Below, one piece after another: positions 17,264 through 25,714 of a DNA stretch of 58,932 nt. Made by a program: the position numbers and the translations under genes. Numbering within the stretch: position 1 is the stretch's first letter; each line of letters begins with the position of its first letter. Source of the stretch: an uncultured Blautia sp. (GTDB lineage Bacteria; Bacillota; Clostridia; Lachnospirales; Lachnospiraceae); contig UQMI01000019.1 in the NCBI GenBank assembly GCA_900542045.1, positions 1 through 58,932 on the forward strand, in the 5' to 3' direction. The notes below the pieces were generated by a model, which was given only the letters and a program-made list of their open reading frames with translations, made no database searches and was not told where the DNA came from.

Positions 17264-18103
17264 TTATCCTTTTACTGCTCCGGCTGATAATCCCTGTACC
17301 AGATACTTCTGGATATAACAGAAGATCAGCAATACCGGTATCAAGGCTACAATCACTCCGGCAGCTAGTCCGCCGTAATCCACCGTAAACTCTCCCTTCA
17401 TCATGCTCAGTCCCACCGGAAGTGTAAATTTGTTGGAATCATTGATAAAGTTCAGTGCGTAAACAAATTCGTTCCAGGCATTTACAAAAGCAAAGCAGCC
17501 GCTGGACACCACTCCCGGCATTACCGCCGGGAGTACCACCCGGAAAATTGCCTTCCAGATAGAACAGCCATCGATCTGGGCCGCTTCTTCCAGAGTAGAG
17601 GGAATTCCGGAGAAGAAACCTTTCATCATGATCATACAGAACGGAAGATTCACCGTTGTATTGACAATGATCAGAGACCACAGGTTATTGATCAGTCCCA
17701 GATTATTGAAAATCGTAAACAATGGGATCAGGATTACTACTCCCAGCAGCATCTGGGTTACCAGAAGCAGCATGAAGGTAAACTTTTTCCCTCTGAAATT
17801 GTAACGGGACAATGCAAATCCGCCCCATATGGCTACCACCATGATCAGGATCGTAGTAATCACAGAAACAAACAGACTGTTGAGGAAATATCTGTCGAAC
17901 CCCATACTGGTAAGGATTCTCTGAAAATTATCCAGCGTAAGTTCTTTCGGCCAGTAACGGATGGGAAGTTCCATAATGGTGCTTTCTTCTTTCAAAGCAG
18001 TACATAACATCCAGTAAAACGGGAATATGGTAAATATAGCAAACAGAAGGATCGGCAGATAACAAAGAAAAATTTTCTTCACCGCTTTTTTCCCTTTTTT
18101 CAT
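17264..18103 (-). CDS. sugar ABC permease, MalG-like
   Basis: The protein is a six-helix carbohydrate permease of the MalG type (279 aa). The EAA loop reads STLEEAAQIDGCSIWKAIFRVVLPA, given here as residues about 190-214, and the end YLVQGLSAGAVKG is typical of this subunit. Its ATG overlaps the stop codon of the preceding permease by one base and has GAGGAGG upstream, which fixes the start at 18103. It forms the membrane channel together with the neighbouring MalF-like subunit. Confidence 0.9.
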   Translation of the reverse strand: MKKGKKAVKKIFLCYLPILLFAIFTIFPFYWMLCTALKEESTIMELPIRYWPKELTLDNFQRILTSMGFDRYFLNSLFVSVITTILIMVVAIWGGFALSRYNFRGKKFTFMLLLVTQMLLGVVILIPLFTIFNNLGLINNLWSLIIVNTTVNLPFCMIMMKGFFSGIPSTLEEAAQIDGCSIWKAIFRVVLPAVMPGVVSSGCFAFVNAWNEFVYALNFINDSNKFTLPVGLSMMKGEFTVDYGGLAAGVIVALIPVLLIFCYIQKYLVQGLSAGAVKG

Positions 18104-19002
18104 CAGTAATATTCCTCCTCTCCGTACTTTCCGATCTTCAGATAAAGCAAAGAGAAGACCAGCAGTACCAGGATCATGATCACTGCCATGGCCGATGCAT
18201 AACCACAATCCAGATAATCGTTAAAGGTCAGCATGATGTAGACCGGTATGGTCAGTGTGGAGAAATTCGGACCTCCGTTTGTCATGCTGTAAATAATATC
18301 CACCACATTCAGCGTCCAGATGGTACGCAGCAGAATCGTCATCAGCAGTGTATCCTTGATCATCGGAAGGGTGATCTTCCAGAATTTTGTCCAGGCATTG
18401 GCTCCATCCACGCTGGCTGATTCGTAAATATCTGTGGAAATGCTCTGCAGGCTGGACAGGATACTGATGGCAAAGAAAGGAATTCCTCTCCAGGTATTTG
18501 CAATGATCATAGCCCACATAGCAGTGGTGCCATTTGAAAACCAGGACATTTTTCCGTCCACGATCCCCAGCTTATTCAAAAGATCCCCCACAACCCCTAC
18601 GCTCTCATTAAACATAAAGCTCCAAATCAGTGCAACCAGCATTCCGCCAACAGCCCAGGGAGTGAACATCAGGGCACGGAAAATCCCTCTTCCCCTGAAT
18701 TTCATATTTAGAAGCAGTGCAACGATCAGGCCCAGAAAAGCCTGAAGCCCCACGTTGGCCACCGTCCAGACAATGGAATTTTTGGCCGCTTTCCAGAATA
18801 TATCATCACTTAACAGATTTTTAAAATTCTCCAGGCCGATAAACCCCGCTTCGTCCAGATTTGTCATTACATAATTCTGCACACTGAGAAAAAATGTATT
18901 AAAGATCGGGTAGATCATAAAAATGGCAATGATGGCAAACGTAGGAAGGAGCATCAGATAGGGTCTTGCATTCTTTCCCCATATCCGTCTTTTACTTTTC
19001 AT
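18103..19002 (-). CDS. sugar ABC permease, MalF/UgpA-like
   Basis: This 299-aa permease has about six membrane helices and the EAA loop ISTDIYESASVDGANAWTKF (residues about 193-212) that contacts the ATPase. MFTPWAVGGMLVALIW is the usual segment after helix 2 or 3. AGGAGG precedes the ATG. It pairs with the MalG-like subunit encoded immediately downstream in a CUT1-type importer, and the binding protein is encoded two genes further on. The ATPase is absent from the cluster. Confidence 0.9.
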   Translation of the reverse strand: MKSKRRIWGKNARPYLMLLPTFAIIAIFMIYPIFNTFFLSVQNYVMTNLDEAGFIGLENFKNLLSDDIFWKAAKNSIVWTVANVGLQAFLGLIVALLLNMKFRGRGIFRALMFTPWAVGGMLVALIWSFMFNESVGVVGDLLNKLGIVDGKMSWFSNGTTAMWAMIIANTWRGIPFFAISILSSLQSISTDIYESASVDGANAWTKFWKITLPMIKDTLLMTILLRTIWTLNVVDIIYSMTNGGPNFSTLTIPVYIMLTFNDYLDCGYASAMAVIMILVLLVFSLLYLKIGKYGEEEYY

Positions 19003-19013
19003 ATGCTTTCCTC

Positions 19014-20027
19014 CTATAGCAAAATCAGTGTTTTCACATTCTCCCGGCCATCCGAAAGTGTTTCTTCAAAAGCTTTCTGTATCTCATCCAGGGGATAGCG
19101 GCGGGTGATCATCTGATCCGCATTGATCCTGCCCTCTTCCAGCCATTTCATCACTTCCGGAAATCTGTGACAGTTCATCCGGGATCCAACTAAAGTCAGT
19201 TCTTTTTTAGTGATTTTTACCGGCGGGATCTGTGCCGGCTTCTCATCAAAACCAATCACTGCAATTCTGGCCAGAGGTGCTGTCAGATCCAGCGTCTGCT
19301 CTGTCAATGGAGCCACGCCCACTGCATCGATCACCACATCTGCACCGCCGGGGCAGAATTGTTCCACGGCCTCCGCCAGAGAGGCTTTCCTGCTGTTTAC
19401 GGTTACGTCTGCACCCATCTCCAATGCTTTTTTCAGTTTTGCATCCTCCACATCAGAGATCAGCACTCTGGCTCCCAGGCCTTTAGCAGCCTGCATCACG
19501 CACAATCCAATAGTTCCGCTGCCCAGGATCACCACAGAATCTTCCTCTGTGATCTGTGTTCTTGCCACAATATTGGAAGCAATGGAAAATGGCTCTGCCA
19601 ATGCTGCCTGTTCAAAAGAAATGGTTTCGGAAAAAGGATACAGATGTTCCTCTCCTGTGACAATATATTCCTGGAATCCTCCGTCCATCTGTACACCATA
19701 GCACTTTACATCTGCACAGACATTGGGATGCCCTTTCTGGCAGGTCTTACAGGTTCCACAGGCAAATACCGGATCCAGCACCACCCGGTCTCCTTTTTTC
19801 ACACGGCTGACACCAGAACCAGTTTCCCTTACAATGCCGGATAACTCATGGCCCATAACCCTGGGAAATTCCACATCCTTGCGTTCTCCCCGGAACACAT
19901 GAAGATCCGTTCCGCAGATTCCCACTGCCTTTACTTCCACCAACACATCGGTGGCTGACTGTATCTCCGGCTTTGCCTCCTCACACAGAACAATTCTGCC
20001 GGCTTCCATTAATTTTGCGCTTTTCAT
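19014..20027 (-). CDS. zinc-dependent alcohol/polyol dehydrogenase
   Basis: This medium-chain dehydrogenase (337 aa) shows the catalytic zinc motif GICGTDLHVF with GHELSGIV, the structural zinc cysteines in DPVFACGTCKTCQKGHPNVC (residues about 86-105), and a Rossmann nucleotide site (VILGSGTIGLCVMQAAKGLGA, residues about 166-186). The closest functional groups are sorbitol, L-idonate, galactonate and threonine dehydrogenases. In this operon it most likely oxidises a sugar, polyol or sugar-acid hydroxyl group with NAD(P). It follows the short-chain dehydrogenase gene by 15 bases and has its own GGGGGAG site. Confidence 0.85.
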   Translation of the reverse strand: MKSAKLMEAGRIVLCEEAKPEIQSATDVLVEVKAVGICGTDLHVFRGERKDVEFPRVMGHELSGIVRETGSGVSRVKKGDRVVLDPVFACGTCKTCQKGHPNVCADVKCYGVQMDGGFQEYIVTGEEHLYPFSETISFEQAALAEPFSIASNIVARTQITEEDSVVILGSGTIGLCVMQAAKGLGARVLISDVEDAKLKKALEMGADVTVNSRKASLAEAVEQFCPGGADVVIDAVGVAPLTEQTLDLTAPLARIAVIGFDEKPAQIPPVKITKKELTLVGSRMNCHRFPEVMKWLEEGRINADQMITRRYPLDEIQKAFEETLSDGRENVKTLILL

Positions 20028-20042
20028 ACTCTCCCCCTTCTG

Positions 20043-20840
20043 TCACGGCTGCTTTCCGATATAAGCCAGAAGGCCGCCATCCACATACAAAACATGGCCG
20101 TTTACGAAATCAGAAGCCTCTGATGCAAGAAATACAGCAGGGCCTGCCAGATCTTCCGGATTCCCCCAGCGTCTGGCCGGTGTCCGTCCCATCAGAAAAC
20201 TGTCGAAAGGATGGGGACTGCCGTCTGCCTGCTTTTCCCGCAGAGGGGCGGTCTGGGGCGTGGCAATATAGCCGGGGCCAATGGCATTGCACTGAATATT
20301 ATAGGCGCCGTATTCAGCCGCAATGTTCCGGGTCAGCATTTTCAAACCTCCCTTTGCTGCAGCGTAAGCCGATACGGTTTCTCTGCCCAGCTCGCTCATC
20401 ATGGAACAGATATTAATGATCTTTCCGTGGCCTTTTTCAATCATTCCCGGAATTACTGCTTTCGACATAATAAACGGCCCTACCAGATCAATATCGATCA
20501 CCTGGCGGAATTCCTCTGCTTCCATATCCACCATGGGGATCCGTTTGATGATCCCGGCATTGTTTACCAGAATATCAATTCCGCCCATCTGTTCTTTGAT
20601 ATCTGCAACCATCTGTTTCACTTCTTCTTCCACAGTCACATCACAGAGATAGCCATGGGCTGTAATACCTTCTTCTTTATAAGCCTCCATAGCCTTCTCC
20701 ATATGCTCCTGGCTTCTGCAGTTAAATGCGATGCTTGCTCCTGCTCCTGCCAGGGCTTTTGCCATGGCTAAACCGATTCCATAGGCTGCTCCTGTTACAA
20801 GAGCAACTTTTCCTTCCAAAGTAAATATAGAATTTTGCAC
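20043..20840 (-). CDS. short-chain dehydrogenase (gluconate 5-dehydrogenase-like)
   Basis: The protein has the SDR cofactor motif VTGAAYGIGLAMAKALAGAG, NNAG for the adenine ring side, and the catalytic Ser-Tyr-Lys as SMMSELGRETVSAYAAAKGG. GPGYIATP and the ending NGHVLYVDGGLLAYIG match the gluconate 5-dehydrogenase / KduD group. A GTG at 20840 is chosen as start because GGAGGG sits six bases upstream and the SDR homology starts right after; the in-frame ATG at 20882 lacks a site. As the first gene of the cluster it may catalyse the first keto-reduction or oxidation of the imported sugar acid. Confidence 0.85.
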   Translation of the reverse strand: MQNSIFTLEGKVALVTGAAYGIGLAMAKALAGAGASIAFNCRSQEHMEKAMEAYKEEGITAHGYLCDVTVEEEVKQMVADIKEQMGGIDILVNNAGIIKRIPMVDMEAEEFRQVIDIDLVGPFIMSKAVIPGMIEKGHGKIINICSMMSELGRETVSAYAAAKGGLKMLTRNIAAEYGAYNIQCNAIGPGYIATPQTAPLREKQADGSPHPFDSFLMGRTPARRWGNPEDLAGPAVFLASEASDFVNGHVLYVDGGLLAYIGKQP

Positions 20841-20890
20841 TTTTTTCCCTCCATCTCCTGTTTCTTGAGGTAATCTTATCATTTTCGACT

Positions 20891-20909
20891 AAAAGTTACG
20901 TTCACTTTT
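20891..20909 (-). promoter_or_regulatory. dyad upstream of the sugar cluster
   Basis: AAAAGT and ACTTTT face each other across seven bases, about 50 bases upstream of the first gene. It is a candidate operator for the operon. No confident -35/-10 pair was found beside it. Confidence 0.3.
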
Positions 20910-20987
20910 CCACTTACTCTGTGCAATTTTTCTCTTTTTTTTCCTGAAAAGCTTCTGAATCCCTGACCTTTTTTATCTATCTGCACA

Positions 20988-21039
20988 ATAAAACAGGGCC
21001 GCTGCACCGATGCTCTTCCGAGCATCGATACAGTGGCCC
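20988..21039 (-). terminator. terminator of the TetR gene
   Basis: A long hairpin with 20-base arms (GGGCC at the base, GATGCTC next to the loop TTCC, a few mismatches) is followed on the minus strand by TGTTTTATTG. Confidence 0.85.
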
Positions 21040-21091
21040 CGCCGTCTGTCATATCTCCTGTTTTCCTTTCTCCGCCGTGCTTCTGTCAGCT

Positions 21092-21721
21092 TCAATCAAA
21101 TCCCTGGAGCAGTTTGAGCACCATAGACTTGGTGATCTCATAAATGGATAAAAAAACATAATCCGCATGAGATTTCTCCAATGCCTCCCTTTGTTTCTCC
21201 GTCACCACGGTATAGGGATATATCCCGAACATAAACGGGAAAAAGGCATAGATAAATTCCTGTCTATCCGAAGTGGTCATCTTTTGGAAAAATTTTTCCA
21301 GGCAGCCGTTCACAGCACGCATGGAGTTCCCGTATACAATTTTAAATGCTATCAGATTTTCCATCCGGCTGTTCGCTTCCATGTCATAATGATTCATGGA
21401 CATGAGTTTCAGCAGCCGGCTGCGCCGCTCCAAAGATTGAGCCAGTTCTTCTGCAAACTGCTCCGATGTCATCTGCTGATGGCCTTTTTGTAACACTGTC
21501 AGGTCATCGATCCACCTCTCGTATTCTCTCTGAAGCAGTGCAAGAAAGATTTCTTCTTTCGTATGGAAATAATAGTAGATCAATGTCCGGGTACAGGATG
21601 TTTTTGCTCCGATATCTTTGAGAGTCACGTCCTTGAAATTCCTGGTCTCATACAATTCAGCACAGGCATTGATGATCTCATTCTTCCTTGCTTGGGTCAG
21701 CTTCTCTGATCCTTTTGGCAT
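21092..21721 (-). CDS. TetR/AcrR family regulator
   Basis: The N-terminal helix-turn-helix is clear: ARKNEIINACAELYETRNF, then LKDIGAKTSCTRTLIYYYFHTKEE. The remaining 150 residues form the ligand domain and are not assigned. The start at 21721 has GAGGAG upstream and begins the homology; the longer frame does not. It is followed by a strong terminator and lies just upstream of the sugar cluster in the same direction, but transcribed separately. It may regulate itself, the DUF362 gene upstream, or the cluster; sequence gives no proof of a target. Confidence 0.85.
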   Translation of the reverse strand: MPKGSEKLTQARKNEIINACAELYETRNFKDVTLKDIGAKTSCTRTLIYYYFHTKEEIFLALLQREYERWIDDLTVLQKGHQQMTSEQFAEELAQSLERRSRLLKLMSMNHYDMEANSRMENLIAFKIVYGNSMRAVNGCLEKFFQKMTTSDRQEFIYAFFPFMFGIYPYTVVTEKQREALEKSHADYVFLSIYEITKSMVLKLLQGFD

Positions 21722-21816
21722 AGCCGGCACTCCTCTCGCAAAACACTGCGTTTTTCTCTCCCATCCATTATACCCATTTCCTGACATTGCGTCAAATAAG
21801 AGGTCCTCTATTCCAA

Positions 21817-22707
21817 TTATAACTCGATCAATTCATATTCCCGGGTGCCACAGCCCAGTTCTGCGGCAGCCTCAATGGTATGGATGCCATTTCGGCTGTT
21901 CACCCGTTCCATGAAATGCTCTTTGCCGGGATCATCAGAATTTTCCACCAGATCAATACATGCCTGATCAATGGCCACCGGATCCAGGGAAGCCAGAATA
22001 CCAATATCCTTCATACAGGGATCTTCTGCAACTTCACAGCAGTCACAGTCCACAGAAAGATTTTTCATTACATTGATAAATACAATCTTGTCTTTAAAAT
22101 GTTCCACTACACTGAAAGCAGCGTCTGCCATAGCCTCCGGAAAGACCACATTGCTGGCATGCTTCTGCCATGTTTCAAAGCGGTCATCCGTTTTTCCTGC
22201 AGAATGAATCAACGCCTTGCCAGCCCGGGAGGCACAGCCAATGGCAAGCTGTTTGAGAGCCCCGCCGTAGCCGCCCATAGGGTGTCCTTTGAAATGAGCC
22301 AGCACCAGCATGGAATCATAGTTCAGAATATTTTTTCCCACGTGATTTTCCTTCAGGATTTTACCATTTGGGATCTGCCAGATCACATCCGGACCCTCTG
22401 CATCCATCAGATCCACATCAAAATACTTCGTCCAGCCGTGATCCTCCAAAAGTTTCCGGTGAGACTCTGTATGATCCCTCACACCGCCTGCAGCATCGCC
22501 ATAGGCAGTATTGCACTCCACAATGGTGCCCTGGACTTCTTCCACCATAGGACGCCAGAATTCCGGACGCAGAAAATTCTGATTTCCTTTTTCGCCGGAA
22601 TGCACCTTAACAGCCACCTTGCCGGGCAGCTCCACGCCCAGCGCGCGATACATCTCAACTACTTTTTCCGGGGTAATTTCTCTGGAGAAATATACCTTTG
22701 CCTTCAT
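21817..22707 (-). CDS. DUF362 domain protein without ferredoxin part
   Basis: The protein (296 aa) matches the DUF362 family: VAVKVHSGEKGNQNFLRPEF, GDAAGGVRDHTE, HFKGHPMGGYGGALKQLAIGC and SLDPVAIDQACIDLV. Cysteines in CDCCEVAEDPC near residue 220 could bind a cluster or metal. Members often carry a ferredoxin tail, which is absent here. Function of the family is unclear; redox or Fe-S roles are usually assumed. An ATG at 22707 is used; an in-frame TTG six bases earlier sits at a better distance from the GGAG site and could be the true start. A remnant lipoprotein gene lies upstream. Confidence 0.75.
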   Translation of the reverse strand: MKAKVYFSREITPEKVVEMYRALGVELPGKVAVKVHSGEKGNQNFLRPEFWRPMVEEVQGTIVECNTAYGDAAGGVRDHTESHRKLLEDHGWTKYFDVDLMDAEGPDVIWQIPNGKILKENHVGKNILNYDSMLVLAHFKGHPMGGYGGALKQLAIGCASRAGKALIHSAGKTDDRFETWQKHASNVVFPEAMADAAFSVVEHFKDKIVFINVMKNLSVDCDCCEVAEDPCMKDIGILASLDPVAIDQACIDLVENSDDPGKEHFMERVNSRNGIHTIEAAAELGCGTREYELIEL

Positions 22708-22805
22708 TATCAAACATCTCCTTTCAGGTATCCTGTCAATTCTTTTTAAAAGACAGACATTTTCCGATCACATCGCCGGTCTTCAGGTACTCATAGGTTG
22801 GAAAC

Positions 22806-22961
22806 TCAAACAATATCCTGGGCGCTGGCAGCGCCGGAAGCACTGATGGCCAGATCTTCATTTTCTTCCGGCTCCTGGCCATTTTGCGATTCATTTCCGC
22901 CGCAGGCGGTCAATGAAAATGTAAGCAGCAAAGATAGAAGAAATGCTGTGAATCGCTTCAT
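22806..22961 (-). pseudogene. lipoprotein N-terminus, truncated
   Basis: A 51-codon frame with AGGAGG before its ATG encodes a lipoprotein signal (FLLSLLLTFSLTAC, lipobox Cys20) and an acidic linker, then stops. Past the stop another frame continues FPTYEYLKTGDVIGKCLSFKKN to a stop just before the DUF362 gene, as if an internal deletion removed the body of a lipoprotein and joined its ends out of frame. A promoter lies at 23071-23099. It could still be a working small lipoprotein, but a deletion relic is more likely. Confidence 0.55.
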
Positions 22962-23070
22962 AGGGTCATGCCTCCTTTTCTGATAAAAATTAGGGTATCA
23001 AAAGACACCAGCTGGTGCAAAAAAATAAGTGCAGCTGGAAAAATTCTTAGTTCTTTCCTGCTACACTTTC

Positions 23071-23099
23071 ATTATAAAAGGCGCTGCTTCTCATGTCTA
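23071..23099 (-). promoter_or_regulatory. promoter of the lipoprotein remnant / DUF362 transcript
   Basis: TAGACA (23094-23099) and TATAAT (23071-23076) are 17 bases apart on the minus strand. The leader to the remnant's ATG would be about 105 bases. Confidence 0.6.
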
Positions 23100-23192
23100 A
23101 TACCTGCTTTTCATAAAATGAAATGCTTCTAAGGCATGGGGTTGAACCCCAGAGCCCCATCCCGCCCCGGTCAACCGGCCATTCTGTAGCAG

Positions 23193-23855
23193 CTACCCCT
23201 GCAACACTACTTCTACTTTCTTCAATGGAATCCGGATCACCTTGGTTGTCTGGCCTACCAGCAGAGCCGCAGCAATGGTTCCTTCCCGGACACCGCTTAA
23301 ATGTCCCAGGAACAGAAATCCCAGCAGGATCGAAGCACACACCATTGTAACATCGAATATGACTTTCATATTTCCGAATTTTATGGGCGTTACTTTACAG
23401 ATGGCCAGCACCAGTCCTTCTCCTGCTGCTGTAATAAGATTTGCCGTCACTTCCAAACTGACACCCAGACCAACCAATGCAATTCCAATAGCACACAAAA
23501 TCCACTGCTGCAAATAGCTGGAATAGGTAATTCCCTGGATCAAACTGCCTGCCACATCGATCATGATCCCAAACAGAACGGTCATTGGCAGCTGCAACAG
23601 CTGCAGCAGCTGGAAGTTTCTGCGAAGGATCAAAATCTGAAGAAACACCATCAGAAAATTGGTGATGATCGTAGTGGTCCCTACGGTCATTCCCCAGATC
23701 TCTGCCGTAACATAAGGCAGACTGGAAATCGGCGAAGTTCCCAGAGACGCCTTGACCGAAAAAGCAATGCCAAAGGACATAATGCTGATTCCCACGCATG
23801 ACAGAATCAGACGACTGACCGGATGCTGTATTTTGTTGGATTTCTTTTCACTCAT
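23193..23855 (-). CDS. YczE/YyaS (DUF6198) family membrane protein
   Basis: The 220-aa protein has five or six hydrophobic helices with motifs of this family: GIAFSVKASLGTSPISSLPY near the start, FGIMIDVAG, and TAAGEGLVLAICK. Such proteins are presumed transporters or membrane regulators, related to the YitT group; substrates are not known to me. The start is fixed at 23855 because its ATG overlaps the stop of the MarR gene (ATGA), so the two are translationally coupled. A drug or small-molecule export role controlled by the MarR protein is a reasonable guess. Confidence 0.8.
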   Translation of the reverse strand: MSEKKSNKIQHPVSRLILSCVGISIMSFGIAFSVKASLGTSPISSLPYVTAEIWGMTVGTTTIITNFLMVFLQILILRRNFQLLQLLQLPMTVLFGIMIDVAGSLIQGITYSSYLQQWILCAIGIALVGLGVSLEVTANLITAAGEGLVLAICKVTPIKFGNMKVIFDVTMVCASILLGFLFLGHLSGVREGTIAAALLVGQTTKVIRIPLKKVEVVLQG

Positions 23856-24280
23856 GCTCTCTCCCTCTCTTCCTGCATGGTACAGCACATTTTTGACAGA
23901 ATTTCTTCCAGCATCTGCCGTTCCTGTTCTGTAAGGTCCTGCATTGCTTCCTCTTCTACACTTTTGAAAATTACCTGCAGGCTTTTCGCCGCCTCTCTTC
24001 CCTCCTCTGTCAGAGATACATACAGAGAGCGTCTGTTCCCCTCCTTATTTCTCCGGATCACCAGTCCTGCATTTTCCATTCGCAAAAGGATACTCCCCAC
24101 AGTTGCCGGCTCGATCTCACAATGAGCCGCTATGGTTTTCTGATCTGCTTCCTGCACCTGCCACAGAAAATCCAGTACCTTGGGCTGTCCGGATGTAAGA
24201 CCGATCTTACTGACACCAGACAGAATTTTTCTGGCGAACATGGCATTACATTTCATCAGCAGATAATGTAAACTTTCCAA
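23852..24280 (-). CDS. MarR family transcriptional regulator
   Basis: The protein (142 aa) has the MarR winged helix: LTSGQPKVLDFLWQVQEADQ, then IAAHCEIEPATVGSILLRMENAGLVIRR and the wing NRRSLYVSLTEEGREAA. It is the first gene of a two-gene operon with the YczE-like membrane protein. Its promoter is a perfect consensus, and two direct repeats overlap the -10 box, so it probably represses its own transcript. The inducing ligand is not known. Confidence 0.9.
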   Translation of the reverse strand: MESLHYLLMKCNAMFARKILSGVSKIGLTSGQPKVLDFLWQVQEADQKTIAAHCEIEPATVGSILLRMENAGLVIRRNKEGNRRSLYVSLTEEGREAAKSLQVIFKSVEEEAMQDLTEQERQMLEEILSKMCCTMQEERERA

Positions 24281-24343
24281 AACAAAAACCTCCTGACCAT
24301 GCCATCAGCGGACCGGTCATCCCGTCCGCTGATAATTAGCATT

Positions 24344-24390
24344 CTTATTATAATATCACTTATTATAATCATACTTTCTGAATCTGTCAA
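24344..24390 (-). promoter_or_regulatory. consensus promoter with overlapping MarR-type repeats
   Basis: TTGACA (24385-24390) and TATAAT (24362-24367) lie 17 bases apart on the minus strand. The 11-base direct repeat CTTATTATAAT occurs at 24344-24354 and 24359-24369, each with the palindrome ATTATAAT. The second copy covers the -10 box, which suits autorepression by the MarR protein. Confidence 0.75.
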
Positions 24391-24683
24391 GAAGCTTTCT
24401 GTCCGGCCTTCACCACCGTATCCCCATAATGAAGAAACGATAAGTTAGGACGTATCTACCCGCAGGTTAATGGCAGTGCAGACTTCCGCTGTTTCTGCCG
24501 TTTGTCCCTTGAAAATCACGGCAATATAAATTTTAGCTATATGCTTATGAAATTGTGCTATTTTACAGATATTTTCGATTTTGTTACTATATTTTTATGA
24601 AATTTCGGAATTTCCATTCTTATGGCGAAACAGACTCTTTTAGCACTGTTCCGTTAAAGTACTAAAGTAAAGGGAGGAGAACC
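24391..24683. other. upstream region of the MFS-M20 gene
   Basis: About 290 bases separate the MarR promoter from the plus-strand MFS frame. It is AT-rich from about 24530 on. I could not settle on a promoter; a -10-like TATATT near 24590 lacks a good -35 partner. Confidence 0.35.
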
Positions 24684-24685
24684 AT

Positions 24686-25714
24686 GTGAAACAAAATTCA
24701 AAATACTACAATATGCTGCTCTGCTTTGGCATCTATTCCTGCGGCGGATTAAGCGTACTGGTAGGTCCGATCATCTACAACCTTTCCCAGATATACCCGG
24801 ATGTTCCCATGACCACCATCCGTCTGGCGACCTCTATACCCTCGCTGGTTTCCTTTATCTGCGGGCTTTTCATTGCACCGGCACTGGGCAAACGGCTGCC
24901 TTACAAGGCTACCATGCTCTTTGGCTGCCTTATGAGTATCATCGGAGGTATTCTGCCGGCGTTCTGGAATGCAACTTTTACCCAGATTCTCATAGGCCGT
25001 GCCCTTTATGGATTGGGCTTTTCCGTATTCAGCTGCAGAAATGCCATTGCCGTAAAGGAATTCGGAACAGAAGAAGCCGCGAAGTGGATGGGCTGGGGCG
25101 GTTTCATGATGACCGGCGTCTCTATCATTGCACAACCCGTCAGCGGAATGGTATCCGGCTATGGATGGAGAAATTCGTTCCTGCTCCATATCGCAGCCAT
25201 TGTTCCGTTCCTGATCATTCTTCTGATGTTCAAAGAACCGGAAAAAGAAACAGCCGCTTCCAAAACAGCCAGTGCAGCGTCCGGCTCACAGACAGTCGAA
25301 GAGAAAGAATTTCTGAATCCAAAGGTGCTGATCTATCTGGTTTTTGTACTTTTGTGTACCTTATGTCTCTATCCGTTCCTTTCCAGCATTTCCGTATTCG
25401 TTGCAGAGAGAGGAATGGGCGGTGCAGTGGAAGCCGGATGGGCCGGCTCTGCCTATACCCTTGGAGCAACCTTTGGTTCTCCGTTTTTCAACCGCATCTA
25501 TGGAAAACTCGGTCGTTTCACGTTGTCGGTGGCCTGTGCAGTCATGTGTATCGGATATATCTTTACTTTGTCCGCACCCAGCATCATTCTGGTATTGATC
25601 GGCGGCGCCATCTGCGGCGCAGGCTTTTCCATGGTAGGACTTTGCGGTTCCATGTGGGCCATGAACACAGCCAAAGAAAGCAGCCGCACAGTAAAAACTT
25701 TCAGGAGGTTTATT
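24686..25714 (+). pseudogene. MFS transporter, C-terminally truncated
   Basis: Residues 1-343 are a major facilitator: GPIIYNLSQIYPDVPMTTIRL, the helix 2-3 loop APALGKRLPYKATMLFG, and helices up to about the tenth (GAICGAGFSMVGLCGSMWAMNTA). A full member would continue with two more helices. Here the frame instead runs KESSRTVKTFRRF straight into the M20 hydrolase through that gene's own ribosome binding site. The start is a GTG at 24686 after GGGAGGAG; an ATG two bases earlier is followed at once by TGA. The truncation should disable transport, although the in-frame join keeps one long polypeptide possible. Confidence 0.7.
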
